Source: Streptomyces diacarni
Lineage (GTDB): Bacteria; Actinomycetota; Actinomycetes; Streptomycetales; Streptomycetaceae
Assembly (NCBI RefSeq): GCF_003323715.1
Contig: NZ_QOIN01000025.1
Location: 62,001-126,000 of the forward strand
DNA length: 64,000 bases
Reading direction: 5' to 3'
Part shown: in pieces, positions 18,285 to 27,008 of the stretch
Position numbering within the stretch: the first letter of the stretch is position 1
Layout: every line of letters starts with the position of its first letter
Translations under genes and position numbers: made by a program
Notes under the pieces: model-generated
The model's database searches: none
What the model was told of the DNA's origin: nothing
The model's input: only the letters and a program-made list of their open reading frames with translations

Positions 18285-18635
18285 TCAGCGGCCGGCGCGC
18301 TCCTGCCGCCGGCGGCGGCGCAGCACGAGCAGGTCGACGACCGCGGCCAGGGTCAGCACCCCGCACAGCGCCGCCAGCACGCTCAGCACGCGGTCGCTCG
18401 GTGAACTGTGCGGCCCCGAGGAGGCCGCCCACCAGGCGAGGAGGGCGGTCGCCGCCGCGAAGACGGGGATGCCGACGGACGACAGCAGCGTGCGCAGCCG
18501 CAGGTCGCTGCGCGCGGTCACCGGCTCGGTACCCGCGCGGGCCCCGCGGGAGCGGGGGGCGTCTCGTCGGTGACGGCCGGAGTGCGGTGGCTGTGACACG
18601 TCAGTCGCCTTTCGCCGGTTGGCTTCGGGCACCAT
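18285..18635 (-). CDS. DUF6343-like small membrane protein
   Basis: The 116-residue product carries TEPVTARSDLRLRTLLS, the entry segment typical of Streptomyces DUF6343 proteins, then two hydrophobic helices (about residues 55-75 and 87-107) and a strongly basic end. ATG 18635 was chosen because a GAGGGGGAG sequence lies about nine bases upstream; a longer frame exists but is Arg/Pro-rich. Function is unknown. Confidence 0.72.
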   Translation of the reverse strand: MVPEANRRKATDVSQPPHSGRHRRDAPRSRGARAGTEPVTARSDLRLRTLLSSVGIPVFAAATALLAWWAASSGPHSSPSDRVLSVLAALCGVLTLAAVVDLLVLRRRRRQERAGR

Positions 18636-18709
18636 GATCACCACTCCCCCTCGGGAAGGTGCGGGGGCGCGCCCGGCGTTTCCTCCCCCCGCCCGGCGCG
18701 GGCCGCGGC

Positions 18710-19033
18710 TCACAGCCCCGGCAGCGTCTCCTGTGCGACCTCGTGTGCGGGCGGTACGGGCGCGGTCCGCACGGCGAGCTTGTGGCGGCAGGCGGGCCCC
18801 AGCCCCCACAGGCGGGAGGCACGGTCGCGCAACGGCTGGCCGCACATACGGCACACGACGTTTTTCGGGCTGTTGCCCTGGGTGCTCTCCGACTCCTCGA
18901 CGGGCTCGCTCCCGGGAAGCGGCGCGGTGTCGGCCCACTCGCCCTGTCCGACCTCGGCCCTGCGGCTCTCTCCGCCGCCGGCGTCCGGCTCCCGCTGCGC
19001 CGCGCTCCGTGCGGACCGGCTCTCCCCGCTCAT
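18710..19033 (-). CDS. DUF6011-like small Cys/His protein
   Basis: The 107-residue protein has an acidic, disordered first half and a C-terminal CRMCGQPLRDRASRLWG followed by GPACRHKL, giving a Cys-x2-Cys...Cys-x2-His pattern likely to bind zinc, as in DUF6011 proteins. ATG 19033 is used; an in-frame ATG at 19048 has GGAGG only three bases before it and is an alternative. Role unknown. Confidence 0.72.
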   Translation of the reverse strand: MSGESRSARSAAQREPDAGGGESRRAEVGQGEWADTAPLPGSEPVEESESTQGNSPKNVVCRMCGQPLRDRASRLWGLGPACRHKLAVRTAPVPPAHEVAQETLPGL

Positions 19034-19170
19034 GCGCGCCCCCTTCATGCGCCTCCGTTCAGGCACGGTACCAGCGCGGACACACGCCCGGAGTAGTCCG
19101 AAATGCGCGCTACTTACCCATACCTCCACGGTGGACATGGAGACAACAGCTACCTCTCATGGGAGCGAAC

Positions 19171-19380
19171 ATGCGTATTCGTACCGCTATCGCAGCCAGC
19201 CTGCTCAGCGCCGTCGCCGTGCTCGGCGGGACCGCCGGCACCGCGGCGGCCGCCAGCAGCGACCCGCACCCCGGCCAGTACAACGACCCGGACGTCCTGG
19301 ACCTCGGTGCGAACGTCTGCGGCAACCCGATCGTCGCGCTGCTGAGCCCCGCCTCGCAGAACGCCTGCAAGGCGAACTGA
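19171..19380 (+). CDS. Small secreted chaplin-like peptide
   Basis: The 69-residue product has a clear Sec signal peptide (MRIRTAIAASLLSAVAV, cleavage probably after TAAA near residue 28). The mature part ends NVCGNPIVALLSPASQNAC, resembling the chaplin C-terminus in which NVCGN and LLNPAFGNTC flank an amyloid-forming segment; here the region between the two Cys is two residues shorter and the usual His-rich N-half is missing. ATG 19171 follows GGGAGC. A possible aerial-hypha surface role is inference. A strong terminator follows. Confidence 0.75.
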   Translation: MRIRTAIAASLLSAVAVLGGTAGTAAAASSDPHPGQYNDPDVLDLGANVCGNPIVALLSPASQNACKAN

Positions 19381-19413
19381 CCCACAGCGCACGTCGGCTC
19401 GTCGGCCCTCGGA

Positions 19414-19443
19414 CCCCGCCGCCCGCCACCGCGGGCGGCGGGG
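19414..19443 (+). terminator. Strong hairpin after the chaplin-like gene
   Basis: CCCCGCCGCCCGC at 19414-19426 pairs perfectly with 19431-19443 around a 4-nt loop, starting 33 bp after the stop codon. Confidence 0.75.
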
Positions 19444-19533
19444 CTCCGTCGGTTACGGAACCGACCGGACGGGAACCGACCGGACGCCGGCGACGGCAGT
19501 GCCGGGTCGGGCGCCCACTGCCACACTGGATAC

Positions 19534-19809
19534 ATGGACAACTTCTACCGTGGCCCGGCGACCCTGCTGACCGGAGCCGCCGAGGTGCCCGTCGACGCGG
19601 CGCTGTTCACGGAGGCGACCGACGCCGACAGCACCTGGTTCGGCACCATCAGACCGGAAGGCAGCCAGCCGCTGTGGACCGAACTGGAAGGGGACACGGC
19701 CCGGCTGCGGCTCATCGACGGGCGGGAGGGCCGCATCGCCATCCGCGGCAGCGGCTTCGGCCCGGTCGAGGTCTCCGGCGAGGGGCCGCTGCCCGCGCCC
19801 CGGCCGTAG
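19534..19809 (+). CDS. Conserved hypothetical protein, DUF4873-like
   Basis: The 91-residue protein begins MDNFYRGPATLLTGAAEVPV and contains TWFGTIRPEG and GRIAIRGSGFGPVEVSG. The pattern of short beta strands with GPATL at the start resembles the DUF4873 fold, but this is only a partial impression. No ribosome site is obvious before the ATG, so translation may be leaderless. Function unknown. Confidence 0.65.
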   Translation: MDNFYRGPATLLTGAAEVPVDAALFTEATDADSTWFGTIRPEGSQPLWTELEGDTARLRLIDGREGRIAIRGSGFGPVEVSGEGPLPAPRP

Positions 19810-19996
19810 GACCCGCGCCCGGCGGAGGCTGTGACTTCCGGCCCACGACCACGTCACCTGGCAGGGGGACATCGAGCGGTGACGTACTCCGCTGGCTGTA
19901 CGCCAAGACGCTCCCGACAGGTGACGACAGATCCGCGCGCACACGGGATCGTGGTGACATGAACGCGAAGCCCAACCAGGACCGGACGGGACGGAC

Positions 19997-21076
19997 ATGA
20001 GCGCGCTGACGGCCGCGGCGCTGCTGTCCCTGGTCTCCGCGATCAGCTACGCGCTGGCCGCGATCGTGCAGGAGCGGATCGCCGCGACGACCTCTCCCAG
20101 CCGCTGGGGACTCCTGCGCTCGGGCACATGGTGGACGGCGGCGGGACTCCAGGGCACGGGGGCGCTGTTGCACGTGGTGGCGCTCGGCCTCGGGCCGCTG
20201 ACGGTCGTTCAGCCGCTCGGCGTGCTCACCCTCGTCCTGGCCGCGCCCATGGCCGCGGTGGTGGGCCGGCGCCGGGTGGCCGCCGCCACCTGGCGCGGCA
20301 TCCTGCTGGTGTCCGCCGGACTGGCCGGCGTCCTGCTGCTCACCGGTGACGCGGGCGCCGACTCGCTGCGCGGGAGCGGCCAACTGTCACTCGCCACCAG
20401 CGTGCTGGCAACCCTCGCACTGCTGGTCGGCACGGCCGCCGTGCTCGGACGCCGGAAACACGCGCGACCGGGCAGCCGCGCCCTGGCGCTGCGGAGCTTG
20501 TGTCTGGCCCTGGCAGCGGGGGTGGCCTACGGCGCGGCGTCCGTCTTCGTCAAGACGCTCGCCGACAGGTGGATGTCCGCTCCCCTGCTCATCTCCGTGC
20601 CGCTGGCCGTGCTGACGGTCGCGCTGGCCGCCGCCGGGCTCGCCACCTCCCAGGCGTCCTACCGGGGCGGCGGGCTGGCGACGCCGCTGGCGACGGCCAC
20701 CGTCGCCAACCCCGTGGTCGCGGCTGCCGCCGGCATCGTCCTGCTGGACGAGGGCTTCCGGTACGGCGCGACAGGCGCCGTACTGGTGCTGGTGGCCGGC
20801 GCGGTCGCCACCTGGGGGCTGGTCGCACTGACGGTCGACAGCGCCCGCAGGACGCACGGTGCGCCGCCGGGGCACACCTCGCCCGACGAGCCGGGCCGCA
20901 CCCTGCCCCCGCCCCGCGACGGGGGCCCGCAGGTCCAGCACGGCGGCGAGACGGGGCACACCGCCGACGCGGAGTTCGCCCACCGGAAGAGGCCCGCCGA
21001 CGACACGCGCGCCGAGGTGCCACGAGCGGGCGGCCGCGGCAAGCCTGTCGGCCGCCGACCGGTCGCGGCGCGGTAA
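19997..21076 (+). CDS. DMT-superfamily (EamA-like) transporter
   Basis: The 359-residue product has about nine hydrophobic segments over residues 1-290, including VVQPLGVLTLVLAAPM and LATATVANPVVAAAAGIVLLDE-type repeat ends (quoted in part), typical of DMT carriers. A Pro/Gly/His-rich hydrophilic tail of about 75 residues follows the last helix. Substrate is unknown. The 187-bp spacer before it shows nothing clear. A perfect hairpin terminator starts eight bases after the stop. Confidence 0.82.
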   Translation: MSALTAAALLSLVSAISYALAAIVQERIAATTSPSRWGLLRSGTWWTAAGLQGTGALLHVVALGLGPLTVVQPLGVLTLVLAAPMAAVVGRRRVAAATWRGILLVSAGLAGVLLLTGDAGADSLRGSGQLSLATSVLATLALLVGTAAVLGRRKHARPGSRALALRSLCLALAAGVAYGAASVFVKTLADRWMSAPLLISVPLAVLTVALAAAGLATSQASYRGGGLATPLATATVANPVVAAAAGIVLLDEGFRYGATGAVLVLVAGAVATWGLVALTVDSARRTHGAPPGHTSPDEPGRTLPPPRDGGPQVQHGGETGHTADAEFAHRKRPADDTRAEVPRAGGRGKPVGRRPVAAR

Positions 21077-21083
21077 CGCCACC

Positions 21084-21112
21084 GGGGGCTCGCCCGAGCT
21101 GGGCGAGCCCCC
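21084..21112 (+). terminator. Perfect 12-bp hairpin terminator
   Basis: GGGGGCTCGCCC at 21084-21095 pairs with 21101-21112 around the loop GAGCT, immediately after the DMT transporter stop at 21076. Confidence 0.85.
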
Positions 21113-21254
21113 TGTGCCCACCCCCGGCCGTTCCGCCCTCCCCGACCGTTCGCCACCGCGGGCGGGTGGACACGTGGGCGCGCGGCAGGCGGACTCGCGC
21201 GGACGCCTGCCACGCCGAGCGCCGCCTACCCGAACGCCGGGCGCCAGCGCGCCG

Positions 21255-21305
21255 GGCGCGGAGGCGCCGAACGCGAGGGGACGAGGCGCGGAGGCGCCGA
21301 ACGCG
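21255..21305. repeat. Two direct 21-bp repeats upstream of lnt
   Basis: The same 21-bp sequence beginning GGCGCGGAGGCGCC occurs at 21255-21275 and 21285-21305, 30 bp apart. The rest of the 21113-21399 spacer has no recognised gene. Confidence 0.7.
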
Positions 21306-21399
21306 GGGTGCCGGGGGCGATCATCTGCCGCGCCGACCTCGTCATCTCCTGTCCCCTCCCTCACACTGGTGAGTGAGCGTCGGACGAAGGAGGCGGGGC

Positions 21400-22965
21400 A
21401 TGCGTGCCACCCCGGCCGTGCGTGCCGCCACGGCCGCCCGCTGGGCGCGCCGGGCACTGCCGCTGCCGGCGGGGGCCGTCCCCGCGCTGGCGTTTCCCGA
21501 GCCCGCGCTGTGGTGGCTGGCGTACGCCGCGCTCGTGCCCTGGCTGCTGCTGGTGCGGGCCGCGCCCACTCCCCGGGCCGCCGCACGGGCGGGCTGGCTC
21601 GGCGGTACGGGTTTCATGCTGGCGATGCACCACTGGCTGATGCCGAGCCTGCACGTGTTCATCGTCCTTCTCGCCGCGCTGTTGGGGCTGTTGTGGCTGC
21701 CGTGGGGCTGGCTCGTCCACCGGCTGCTGGCCGGCGCGCCCACCGGAGGCCGGTTCGCCGCCGCGGTGGTGCTGGTGCCGTCGGGCTGGCTGCTGGCCGA
21801 ACTGGTCCGCTCCTGGGAGTACCTGGGCGGCCCCTGGGGGCTGCTGGGCGCGAGCCAGTGGCAGGTGACGCCCGCGCTGCGGCTGGCGTCGGTGGGTGGC
21901 GTGTGGCTGGTGAGCTTCGTGGTGGTGGCGGTCAACACCGCCCTCGCCGCGCTGCTCGCGGTCCCCCGCGCCCGCCGGGCCGCGGCCATCGCCGTACTGG
22001 CCACCGCCGTGTCCACGTGCGCGGTCTGGATGTGGGCGCCGCGCCCGCATCCCGCGGGCGCCACACGTGTCGCCGTGGTGCAGATCGGCGAGACGTCCTC
22101 GCGCGCGGAACGGTTCGCGCGCGGCGAGGAACTGACCCGGCGCCTGGCCGGCCGCCGGCCCGACCTGGTGGTGTGGGGCGAGAGCAGCGTCGGATACGAC
22201 CTGCGCGGCCACCCGTCCCTGGTGCGTCGGCTCGCCGCGCTCTCCCGGGCCACGCACGCGCCGCTGCTGGTGAACGTGGACGCCCAGCGCAGCGACCGGC
22301 CCGGCATCTTCAAGAGCGCGGTCCTCGTGGACGAACGCGGGCTGACCGGGCAGCGCTACGACAAGATGCGGCTGGTGCCCTTCGGCGAGTACGTCCCCTT
22401 CCGTTCGGTGCTGGGCTGGGCCACCTCGGTCGGGCGGGCGGCGGGCGAGGACCGGCAGCGGGGTCAAGAGCCCGTGGTGATGCGGTCGGGAGGGGCGCGG
22501 TTCGGGCCGCTGATCTGCTTCGAGACGGCGTTCCCCGACATGAGCGGGCACCTGGCCGCCGAGGGCGCGCGGGTGCTGGTGGCCCAGTCCTCGACCTCCA
22601 CCTTCCAGCACAGCTGGGCACCCGAGCAGCACGCGTCTCTCGCGGCGCTGCGGGCCGCCGAGACGGGCCGTCCCATGGTGCACGCGACGCTCACCGGGGT
22701 CAGCGCGGCCTTCGGGCCCGAGGGCGAACAGGTCGGGCGCCGCATGGACACGGCCACCAGTGCGGCCACGCTGACCGAGGTGCCGCTGGCGCGCGGCACG
22801 ACGCTGTACGTGCGCTTCGGCGACTGGACCGGGCGACTGGCGGTGACCGCGTTGGCGGCGTACCTCGTGCTCGAGGCCACCCGCGCGGTGCGGTCACGGC
22901 GGGACCGGCAGCGGGACCGGGACGAGGACGGGAGCCCCGGCCTGACCGTGCCCGCCCGCCGCTGA
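21400..22965 (+). CDS. lnt: Apolipoprotein N-acyltransferase
   Basis: The 521-residue protein has an N-terminal block of six to seven membrane helices (residues about 20-215) followed by a nitrilase-type domain. The catalytic triad is visible: Glu in VVWGESSVG, Lys in YDKMRLVPFGEYVP and Cys in PLICFET. Lnt attaches the third acyl chain to the N-terminal Cys of lipoproteins at the membrane. Streptomyces usually carry one or two Lnt homologues. ATG 21400 has AAGGAGG nine bases upstream, preferred over an in-frame start at 21373. Confidence 0.93.
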   Translation: MRATPAVRAATAARWARRALPLPAGAVPALAFPEPALWWLAYAALVPWLLLVRAAPTPRAAARAGWLGGTGFMLAMHHWLMPSLHVFIVLLAALLGLLWLPWGWLVHRLLAGAPTGGRFAAAVVLVPSGWLLAELVRSWEYLGGPWGLLGASQWQVTPALRLASVGGVWLVSFVVVAVNTALAALLAVPRARRAAAIAVLATAVSTCAVWMWAPRPHPAGATRVAVVQIGETSSRAERFARGEELTRRLAGRRPDLVVWGESSVGYDLRGHPSLVRRLAALSRATHAPLLVNVDAQRSDRPGIFKSAVLVDERGLTGQRYDKMRLVPFGEYVPFRSVLGWATSVGRAAGEDRQRGQEPVVMRSGGARFGPLICFETAFPDMSGHLAAEGARVLVAQSSTSTFQHSWAPEQHASLAALRAAETGRPMVHATLTGVSAAFGPEGEQVGRRMDTATSAATLTEVPLARGTTLYVRFGDWTGRLAVTALAAYLVLEATRAVRSRRDRQRDRDEDGSPGLTVPARR

Positions 22966-23050
22966 CCCTCCGCTCGCACCCACCGCGCCGTGCGGGGGCT
23001 TGCCACGCGTGGCGGGGCTCGTCAGGGCCTGCGGGTGGCTCGCGTTTTCC

Positions 23051-24256
23051 TCACCGTTCGGGTGACCGTGTCCCGTCGGCGGTCGTGGGCTCCGGCGGGC
23101 GCCAGTCGGCGATCCCCGCGAGTGCGCGCAGCGTCAGTGCGGGCGCCAGACGGCTGACGGCGGCGAGCGCTCCGTTGCGCAGGGCGCAGGCGGGCGCGCT
23201 GGTGAGGGTCGTCATCCGGGCGGCGCGTGCCGACCGCCGCACGACCTCGGCCGTGCGGGGCAGCCGCTGCCCGGTGTAGGCCGCCAGGATTCTGCCGACT
23301 GGTGCGGCCGGATCGGCGAGCCGGCCGAGCACGATGGCGTCCTCGACGGCCTGGTTGCCCCCCTGGCCCAGGCTGGGGGCCATCGCGTGCGCGGCGTCAC
23401 CGAGCAGGACGGTGCGACCCGCGTGGTGGGCGGGGAGCGGTTCGGTCATGTGGTGGACGTCGTTGCGCAGCACCGCCTGTTCGGACACGGACTCGATGAG
23501 CTGGGGCAGCGGCCTGTGCCAGTCCGCGAACATCCGCCGCAGCGCCTCTCGTTCGCCGTCGGGGGTGCTCCACGAGGCGGGGACGGCGGCGGCCGCGTAG
23601 GCGTAGATCCTGCCGTCCGGCAGTGACTGGGTGCCCCACATGCGGCCCCGTCCCCAGGTCTCGTGCGGCTCGACCCCGCCCTCGGGGGTTTCGGTGAGGA
23701 ACCGCCAGGTGGTGAAGCCTGCGTAGCGGGGCCCCGGGTGCGTGGGGAAGAGCGCTCGGCGGGCCGCGGAGTGGATGCCGTCGGCGGCGACCACGAGGTC
23801 CGCCTCCATGGTGTGCCCGTCGCCCGTGGTGACGGCGGCGGGCCGGCTCTCGGCTCCCGGGTCGGTCAGGCTCGCGGCCGTGCCGGTGCGCAGGGTGACG
23901 GTGTCGGGCAACCTGGCGCGCAGCAGGTCGACGAGGGCCGCGCGGGTCATCAGCACGAGGGGGTCGCCGAAGCGTGCGGCCGTGCGGTCCCCGGTCGTGG
24001 GCACCAGCCAGCGGCCGGAGGGCGAGCGCAGACCGCCGCGTCCGCTCCAGGTGCGCAGGGCGCGTACGTCGTCTCCCACGCCGACGACGTCGAGGGCGCG
24101 TAGCGCGTTGGGGGCGAGCGCGATGCCCGCGCCGACGGGTTCGAGGGCTCCGGCGCGTTCGAGGACGGTGACGGTCCAGCCGCGGTCGGCGAGCGCGACG
24201 GCCGCGGTGAGGCCGCCGACGCCGGCTCCGGCGACGAGGGCGCGCGGGGTGTGCAC
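23051..24256 (-). CDS. FAD-dependent monooxygenase (PHBH/UbiH type)
   Basis: The 401-residue flavoprotein shows the GxGxxG dinucleotide fold AGAGVGGLTAAVALADRG near residue 10, the DG motif VVAADGIHSAARR and the FAD ribityl-binding GDAAHAMAPSLGQGGN, all diagnostic of group A aromatic hydroxylases. It would use NAD(P)H and O2 on a small aromatic or polyketide-like substrate. GTG 24256 follows GGGAGG and gives the standard N-terminus. It is divergent from a TetR gene with two palindromic operators between them, so its substrate or product may be the inducer. Confidence 0.92.
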   Translation of the reverse strand: MHTPRALVAGAGVGGLTAAVALADRGWTVTVLERAGALEPVGAGIALAPNALRALDVVGVGDDVRALRTWSGRGGLRSPSGRWLVPTTGDRTAARFGDPLVLMTRAALVDLLRARLPDTVTLRTGTAASLTDPGAESRPAAVTTGDGHTMEADLVVAADGIHSAARRALFPTHPGPRYAGFTTWRFLTETPEGGVEPHETWGRGRMWGTQSLPDGRIYAYAAAAVPASWSTPDGEREALRRMFADWHRPLPQLIESVSEQAVLRNDVHHMTEPLPAHHAGRTVLLGDAAHAMAPSLGQGGNQAVEDAIVLGRLADPAAPVGRILAAYTGQRLPRTAEVVRRSARAARMTTLTSAPACALRNGALAAVSRLAPALTLRALAGIADWRPPEPTTADGTRSPER

Positions 24257-24278
24257 GGGTACCTCCCATGAGGCCAGA

Positions 24279-24329
24279 ACACTACAGATGTAGTGTCTTC
24301 CGGTTCCGAGGATACTACTCCTGTAGTGT
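24279..24329. promoter_or_regulatory. Double TetR-type operator
   Basis: ACACTACA-GA-TGTAGTGT at 24279-24296 is a perfect palindrome. A second copy at 24312-24329 (ATACTACT-CC-TGTAGTGT) keeps six of eight arm matches. Their centres are 33 bp apart, about three helical turns, inside the 90-bp divergent spacer. Confidence 0.8.
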
Positions 24330-24346
24330 GCGGGTAGATTGCCTCC

Positions 24347-25030
24347 ATGCCCTCTCGCGACACCGCTGTTCCCCGCTCGGAGCTGATCGCCGACACCGCG
24401 ATCGGATTGCTGGCCGAACGCGGGCTGCGGGGCCTGACCCACCGCGCCGTCGACGAGGCGGCCGGGCTGCCGCAGGGCTCCACCTCCAACCTCGCCCGCA
24501 CACGGGCAGCACTGCTGCAGACGGTGGTGGAACGGCTGACCGTCCTGGAAGGCGCGGCCCTCCTCGCACAGGAGAGAACACCGGCCGAAGACCCTTCGGG
24601 GCCCGGCCCGCTCGCGGACCTCGTCGCGGCGGCGCTCCACCGCCATCTGACCCGGCACCGCACCCTGCTGGTGGCCCGTTACGAACTGGCGCTCGAAGCC
24701 ACCCGGCGCCCCGAGCTGCGGGCCCACTACAACAGCACCGGAAGAAGCGACTTCGCCCAACCGCTGCGGCGCCTGCTCTCGGCCGCCGGATCCACCGCAC
24801 CCGAGCGGCACACGCTCTCCCTGCTGGCCTGGTGCGACGGCATCATGTTCACCTGCACCGCGGGCTCGTACAACGCCGCCGTTCCCAGCGAGGAGGAGCT
24901 GCGGACCGGCCTGCGCGAGATCCTGGCCGGCATGCTCGCCCCCGCGGCGACCGCCCCTGGCACCGGCACGTCCACCGCCACGGCCGAGGCGGCTGCCGGC
25001 GCCCCCCGCACGCCCTCCTCCGAGGGCTGA
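24347..25030 (+). CDS. TetR-family transcriptional regulator
   Basis: The 227-residue regulator has an N-terminal DNA-binding domain (ELIADTAIGLLAERGLRG, then THRAVDEAAGLPQGSTSNL as the helix-turn-helix) and a helical ligand domain to about residue 205. The last 20 residues are Ala/Thr-rich. It faces the FAD monooxygenase gene across twin palindromes and is probably an autorepressor that also controls the monooxygenase and the downstream DinB-fold gene. Confidence 0.93.
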   Translation: MPSRDTAVPRSELIADTAIGLLAERGLRGLTHRAVDEAAGLPQGSTSNLARTRAALLQTVVERLTVLEGAALLAQERTPAEDPSGPGPLADLVAAALHRHLTRHRTLLVARYELALEATRRPELRAHYNSTGRSDFAQPLRRLLSAAGSTAPERHTLSLLAWCDGIMFTCTAGSYNAAVPSEEELRTGLREILAGMLAPAATAPGTGTSTATAEAAAGAPRTPSSEG

Positions 25031-25052
25031 CAGAAGTCGAAAGGATGCGCGC

Positions 25053-25604
25053 ATGACGAGCCAGGACGAGGCAGCACCCGAAGGGCCGCCGACCACCCTC
25101 AGCGGAGTCCCACTCCCCGAGGGCACCGGATCCGAACGGCAGATCCTCCAGCAATGGCTCGACCTCCAGCGCGCCACACTCGCCGCCAAGTGCGAGGGGC
25201 TGAGCGACGAGGAGCTGCGGAGGGCCGCGGCGCCGCCGTCCGCACTGACACTGCTCGGCCTGGTACGGCACATGACCGACGTGGAACGCCACTGGTTCTG
25301 CCGGATGTGGCGGGAGGAGGACTCCGCACCGCTCTACCGCACCCCGCAGGCGCCGAACGACGACTTCTCCGTCGCCGAGGCCGGTACAGGTGAGGAGACG
25401 CTGGCCGCCTGGCGCCGCGAGATCGACCGGGCCCGTGCGTCCGCCGCCGGGCGGTCCCTCGACGAGGTCGCCACCCACCCCCGCCGCACGGGCTGGCGGA
25501 CGTCGCTGCGGTGGATGTACACGCACATGATCCAGGAGTACGCGCGGCACAACGGCCACGCCGACCTGCTCCGTGAGCGCATCGACGGGAAGACCGGGTT
25601 CTGA
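25053..25604 (+). CDS. DinB-fold DUF664 (mycothiol-transferase-like) protein
   Basis: The 183-residue protein is a four-helix DinB/DUF664 member. The metal-binding histidines are in LVRHMTDVERHWF (near residue 72) and in EYARHNGHADLLRE near the C-terminus. Relatives use mycothiol as thiol cofactor in actinobacteria. It starts 22 bp after the TetR gene and so probably shares its promoter, suggesting a detoxification role beside the monooxygenase. Confidence 0.87.
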   Translation: MTSQDEAAPEGPPTTLSGVPLPEGTGSERQILQQWLDLQRATLAAKCEGLSDEELRRAAAPPSALTLLGLVRHMTDVERHWFCRMWREEDSAPLYRTPQAPNDDFSVAEAGTGEETLAAWRREIDRARASAAGRSLDEVATHPRRTGWRTSLRWMYTHMIQEYARHNGHADLLRERIDGKTGF

Positions 25605-25734
25605 AACCGGTGGCCGGAACCCTTTGAACCGAAAGCCAGGAAGGCTTCTGATCGGCCCGCGATCAACCCGGGCCGGCCGCGATCACCCCTGGGAGGGCTT
25701 CCGGCCGAGGCGAGACGGCGGAAGAGTTGCGTGG

Positions 25735-26289
25735 ATGTCACGTATCACGAAAGCCATGGCCGTCGCGGGGATGGCGCTCTCGACCGCGACCGGGTGCATG
25801 ACCGTCTCGGGCGACCCCGGCCCGCCCGGCGGCGGCTCCGCCTCCCACCACTCCCCCACGTCCGGCCACCGGGACACCTCCCCGCGTGTGGCGCGGTCCC
25901 CCGCGAAGGAGGCGCTCTCCCACAACGAGCACCAGGAGAAGGCCTCAGGACGGCGCGGCACCGCCGGCGCACGCGGCGACACCGCGCCGCGCTCCGGTGC
26001 GGGGGCACCGGTCGGGGGCGCCTCCACGGTCCACTCCCCCGACCGGCCCGCACCCGGCCCCGCTCCACTCCCCGGCGCCGGCGGCCGGGGGCACGACGGC
26101 GGGGGCCGCGCGCAGGCAGGCGCCCCCGGGCGGGACGCGGACTCGGGAGCACACGAACGCCACGGGCACGGCACGGGGCAGCGCCACACCCGGCCCGGCT
26201 CGGGCCTGTGCGACCTGGGAGAGGCGTACGGGCGGTGGGACGCGGACAGCGCCCAGGCCCGCATCTGCCGTGACACCTACGGCAGGTGA
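25735..26289 (+). CDS. Putative lipoprotein with low-complexity linker
   Basis: The 184-residue product starts MSRITKAMAVAGMALS and has a Cys in ATGC at about residue 21, a non-classical but plausible lipobox. A long Gly/Pro/His/Arg-rich linker follows. The only compact segment is the C-terminal CDLGEAYGRWDADSAQARIC, which contains two Cys and looks like a short conserved module. Surface localisation is inferred. If lipidated, it would be a client of Lnt. Confidence 0.68.
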   Translation: MSRITKAMAVAGMALSTATGCMTVSGDPGPPGGGSASHHSPTSGHRDTSPRVARSPAKEALSHNEHQEKASGRRGTAGARGDTAPRSGAGAPVGGASTVHSPDRPAPGPAPLPGAGGRGHDGGGRAQAGAPGRDADSGAHERHGHGTGQRHTRPGSGLCDLGEAYGRWDADSAQARICRDTYGR

Positions 26290-26344
26290 GCCCGGGCGGC
26301 AGGGTGAGCCCAACCGCGGGTGAGCCCCTACGGCAGGTGATCCC
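26277..26344. repeat. Degenerate tandem repeat spanning two convergent gene ends
   Basis: Copies of CCTACGGCAGGTGAGCCC occur at 26277-26294 and 26327-26344, with two shorter GGTGAGCCC copies between. The first contains the lipoprotein stop codon and the last overlaps the 3' end of the convergent TPR gene. Confidence 0.7.
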
Positions 26345-26870
26345 CGCTGCCGCCCGGCCCGTCCGCGGAGCCGCCGGGTGAGCCGGCGCCGTCGGCGAGC
26401 CGCTTCTCCAGACGCTCGATCGCCGCACGGATGCCCTCTCCGTACGCGTCGGCGGGCAGCGCGTCCAGCTTGTCCCTGGCCCGCTCCAGCGCGCTTCGGG
26501 CCGCGCTCTCGTCACCGAGCTTGGCGTGGCCCGCGGCGATGTTGAGGTGCAGGGACGGATAGAGGGAGCGGACGGCCAGCTGGTGTTCGCCCCAGCTGAC
26601 CTCGTCCCCCTTCAGCGCGTCGGCGGCGGCGAGCGCGCGCAGGTCCCACACCAGCTCGTCGGCCGGCTCGTCCTGGGTGTCGGCCATGTAGTGCGCGATG
26701 GTGCAGCGGTGGAAGAGGTCCGCCTCTGGGTCCGTCTCCGCCCACAGGGCGGCGAAGCGGTTCCTCGCCTCCTCCCGGTCTCCGCCGCGGTGCAGCATGA
26801 TGGCCTGGCCGATTCTGACCATGGTCGCGTCCTCCGCGCCCTGGGGCGCGTCCTGCTGGGGCTCCGCCAC
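26328..26870 (-). CDS. Tetratricopeptide-like helical-repeat protein
   Basis: The 180-residue protein is helical with TPR-like segments (IMLHRGGDREEARNRFAAL; HLNIAAGHAKLGDESAARSAL). It is close to small Streptomyces proteins annotated as tetratricopeptide. GTG 26870 has GGGAGGAG six bases upstream, which decides the start; the longer frame to 26975 would be Arg-rich and includes a 14-bp duplicated tract. It probably scaffolds a protein interaction; partner unknown. Confidence 0.78.
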   Translation of the reverse strand: MAEPQQDAPQGAEDATMVRIGQAIMLHRGGDREEARNRFAALWAETDPEADLFHRCTIAHYMADTQDEPADELVWDLRALAAADALKGDEVSWGEHQLAVRSLYPSLHLNIAAGHAKLGDESAARSALERARDKLDALPADAYGEGIRAAIERLEKRLADGAGSPGGSADGPGGSGDHLP

Positions 26871-26887
26871 GGGGGGCTCCTCCCGTT

Positions 26888-26920
26888 CGCCGTCTGCCGT
26901 ACGCCGTCTGCCGTACGCCG
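26888..26920. repeat. Tandem 14-bp repeat upstream of the TPR gene
   Basis: CGCCGTCTGCCGTA occurs at 26888-26901 and 26902-26915, with a partial third copy. It lies just upstream of the TPR gene ribosome site. Confidence 0.75.
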
Positions 26921-27008
26921 CCTCGCACGACCGCTTCGCCGGTCGTTCTCCGACGCTAACGGCCACCTCTGACAATGGCGCACACCACGGGCGCGGCCCC
27001 GGCGCGGC

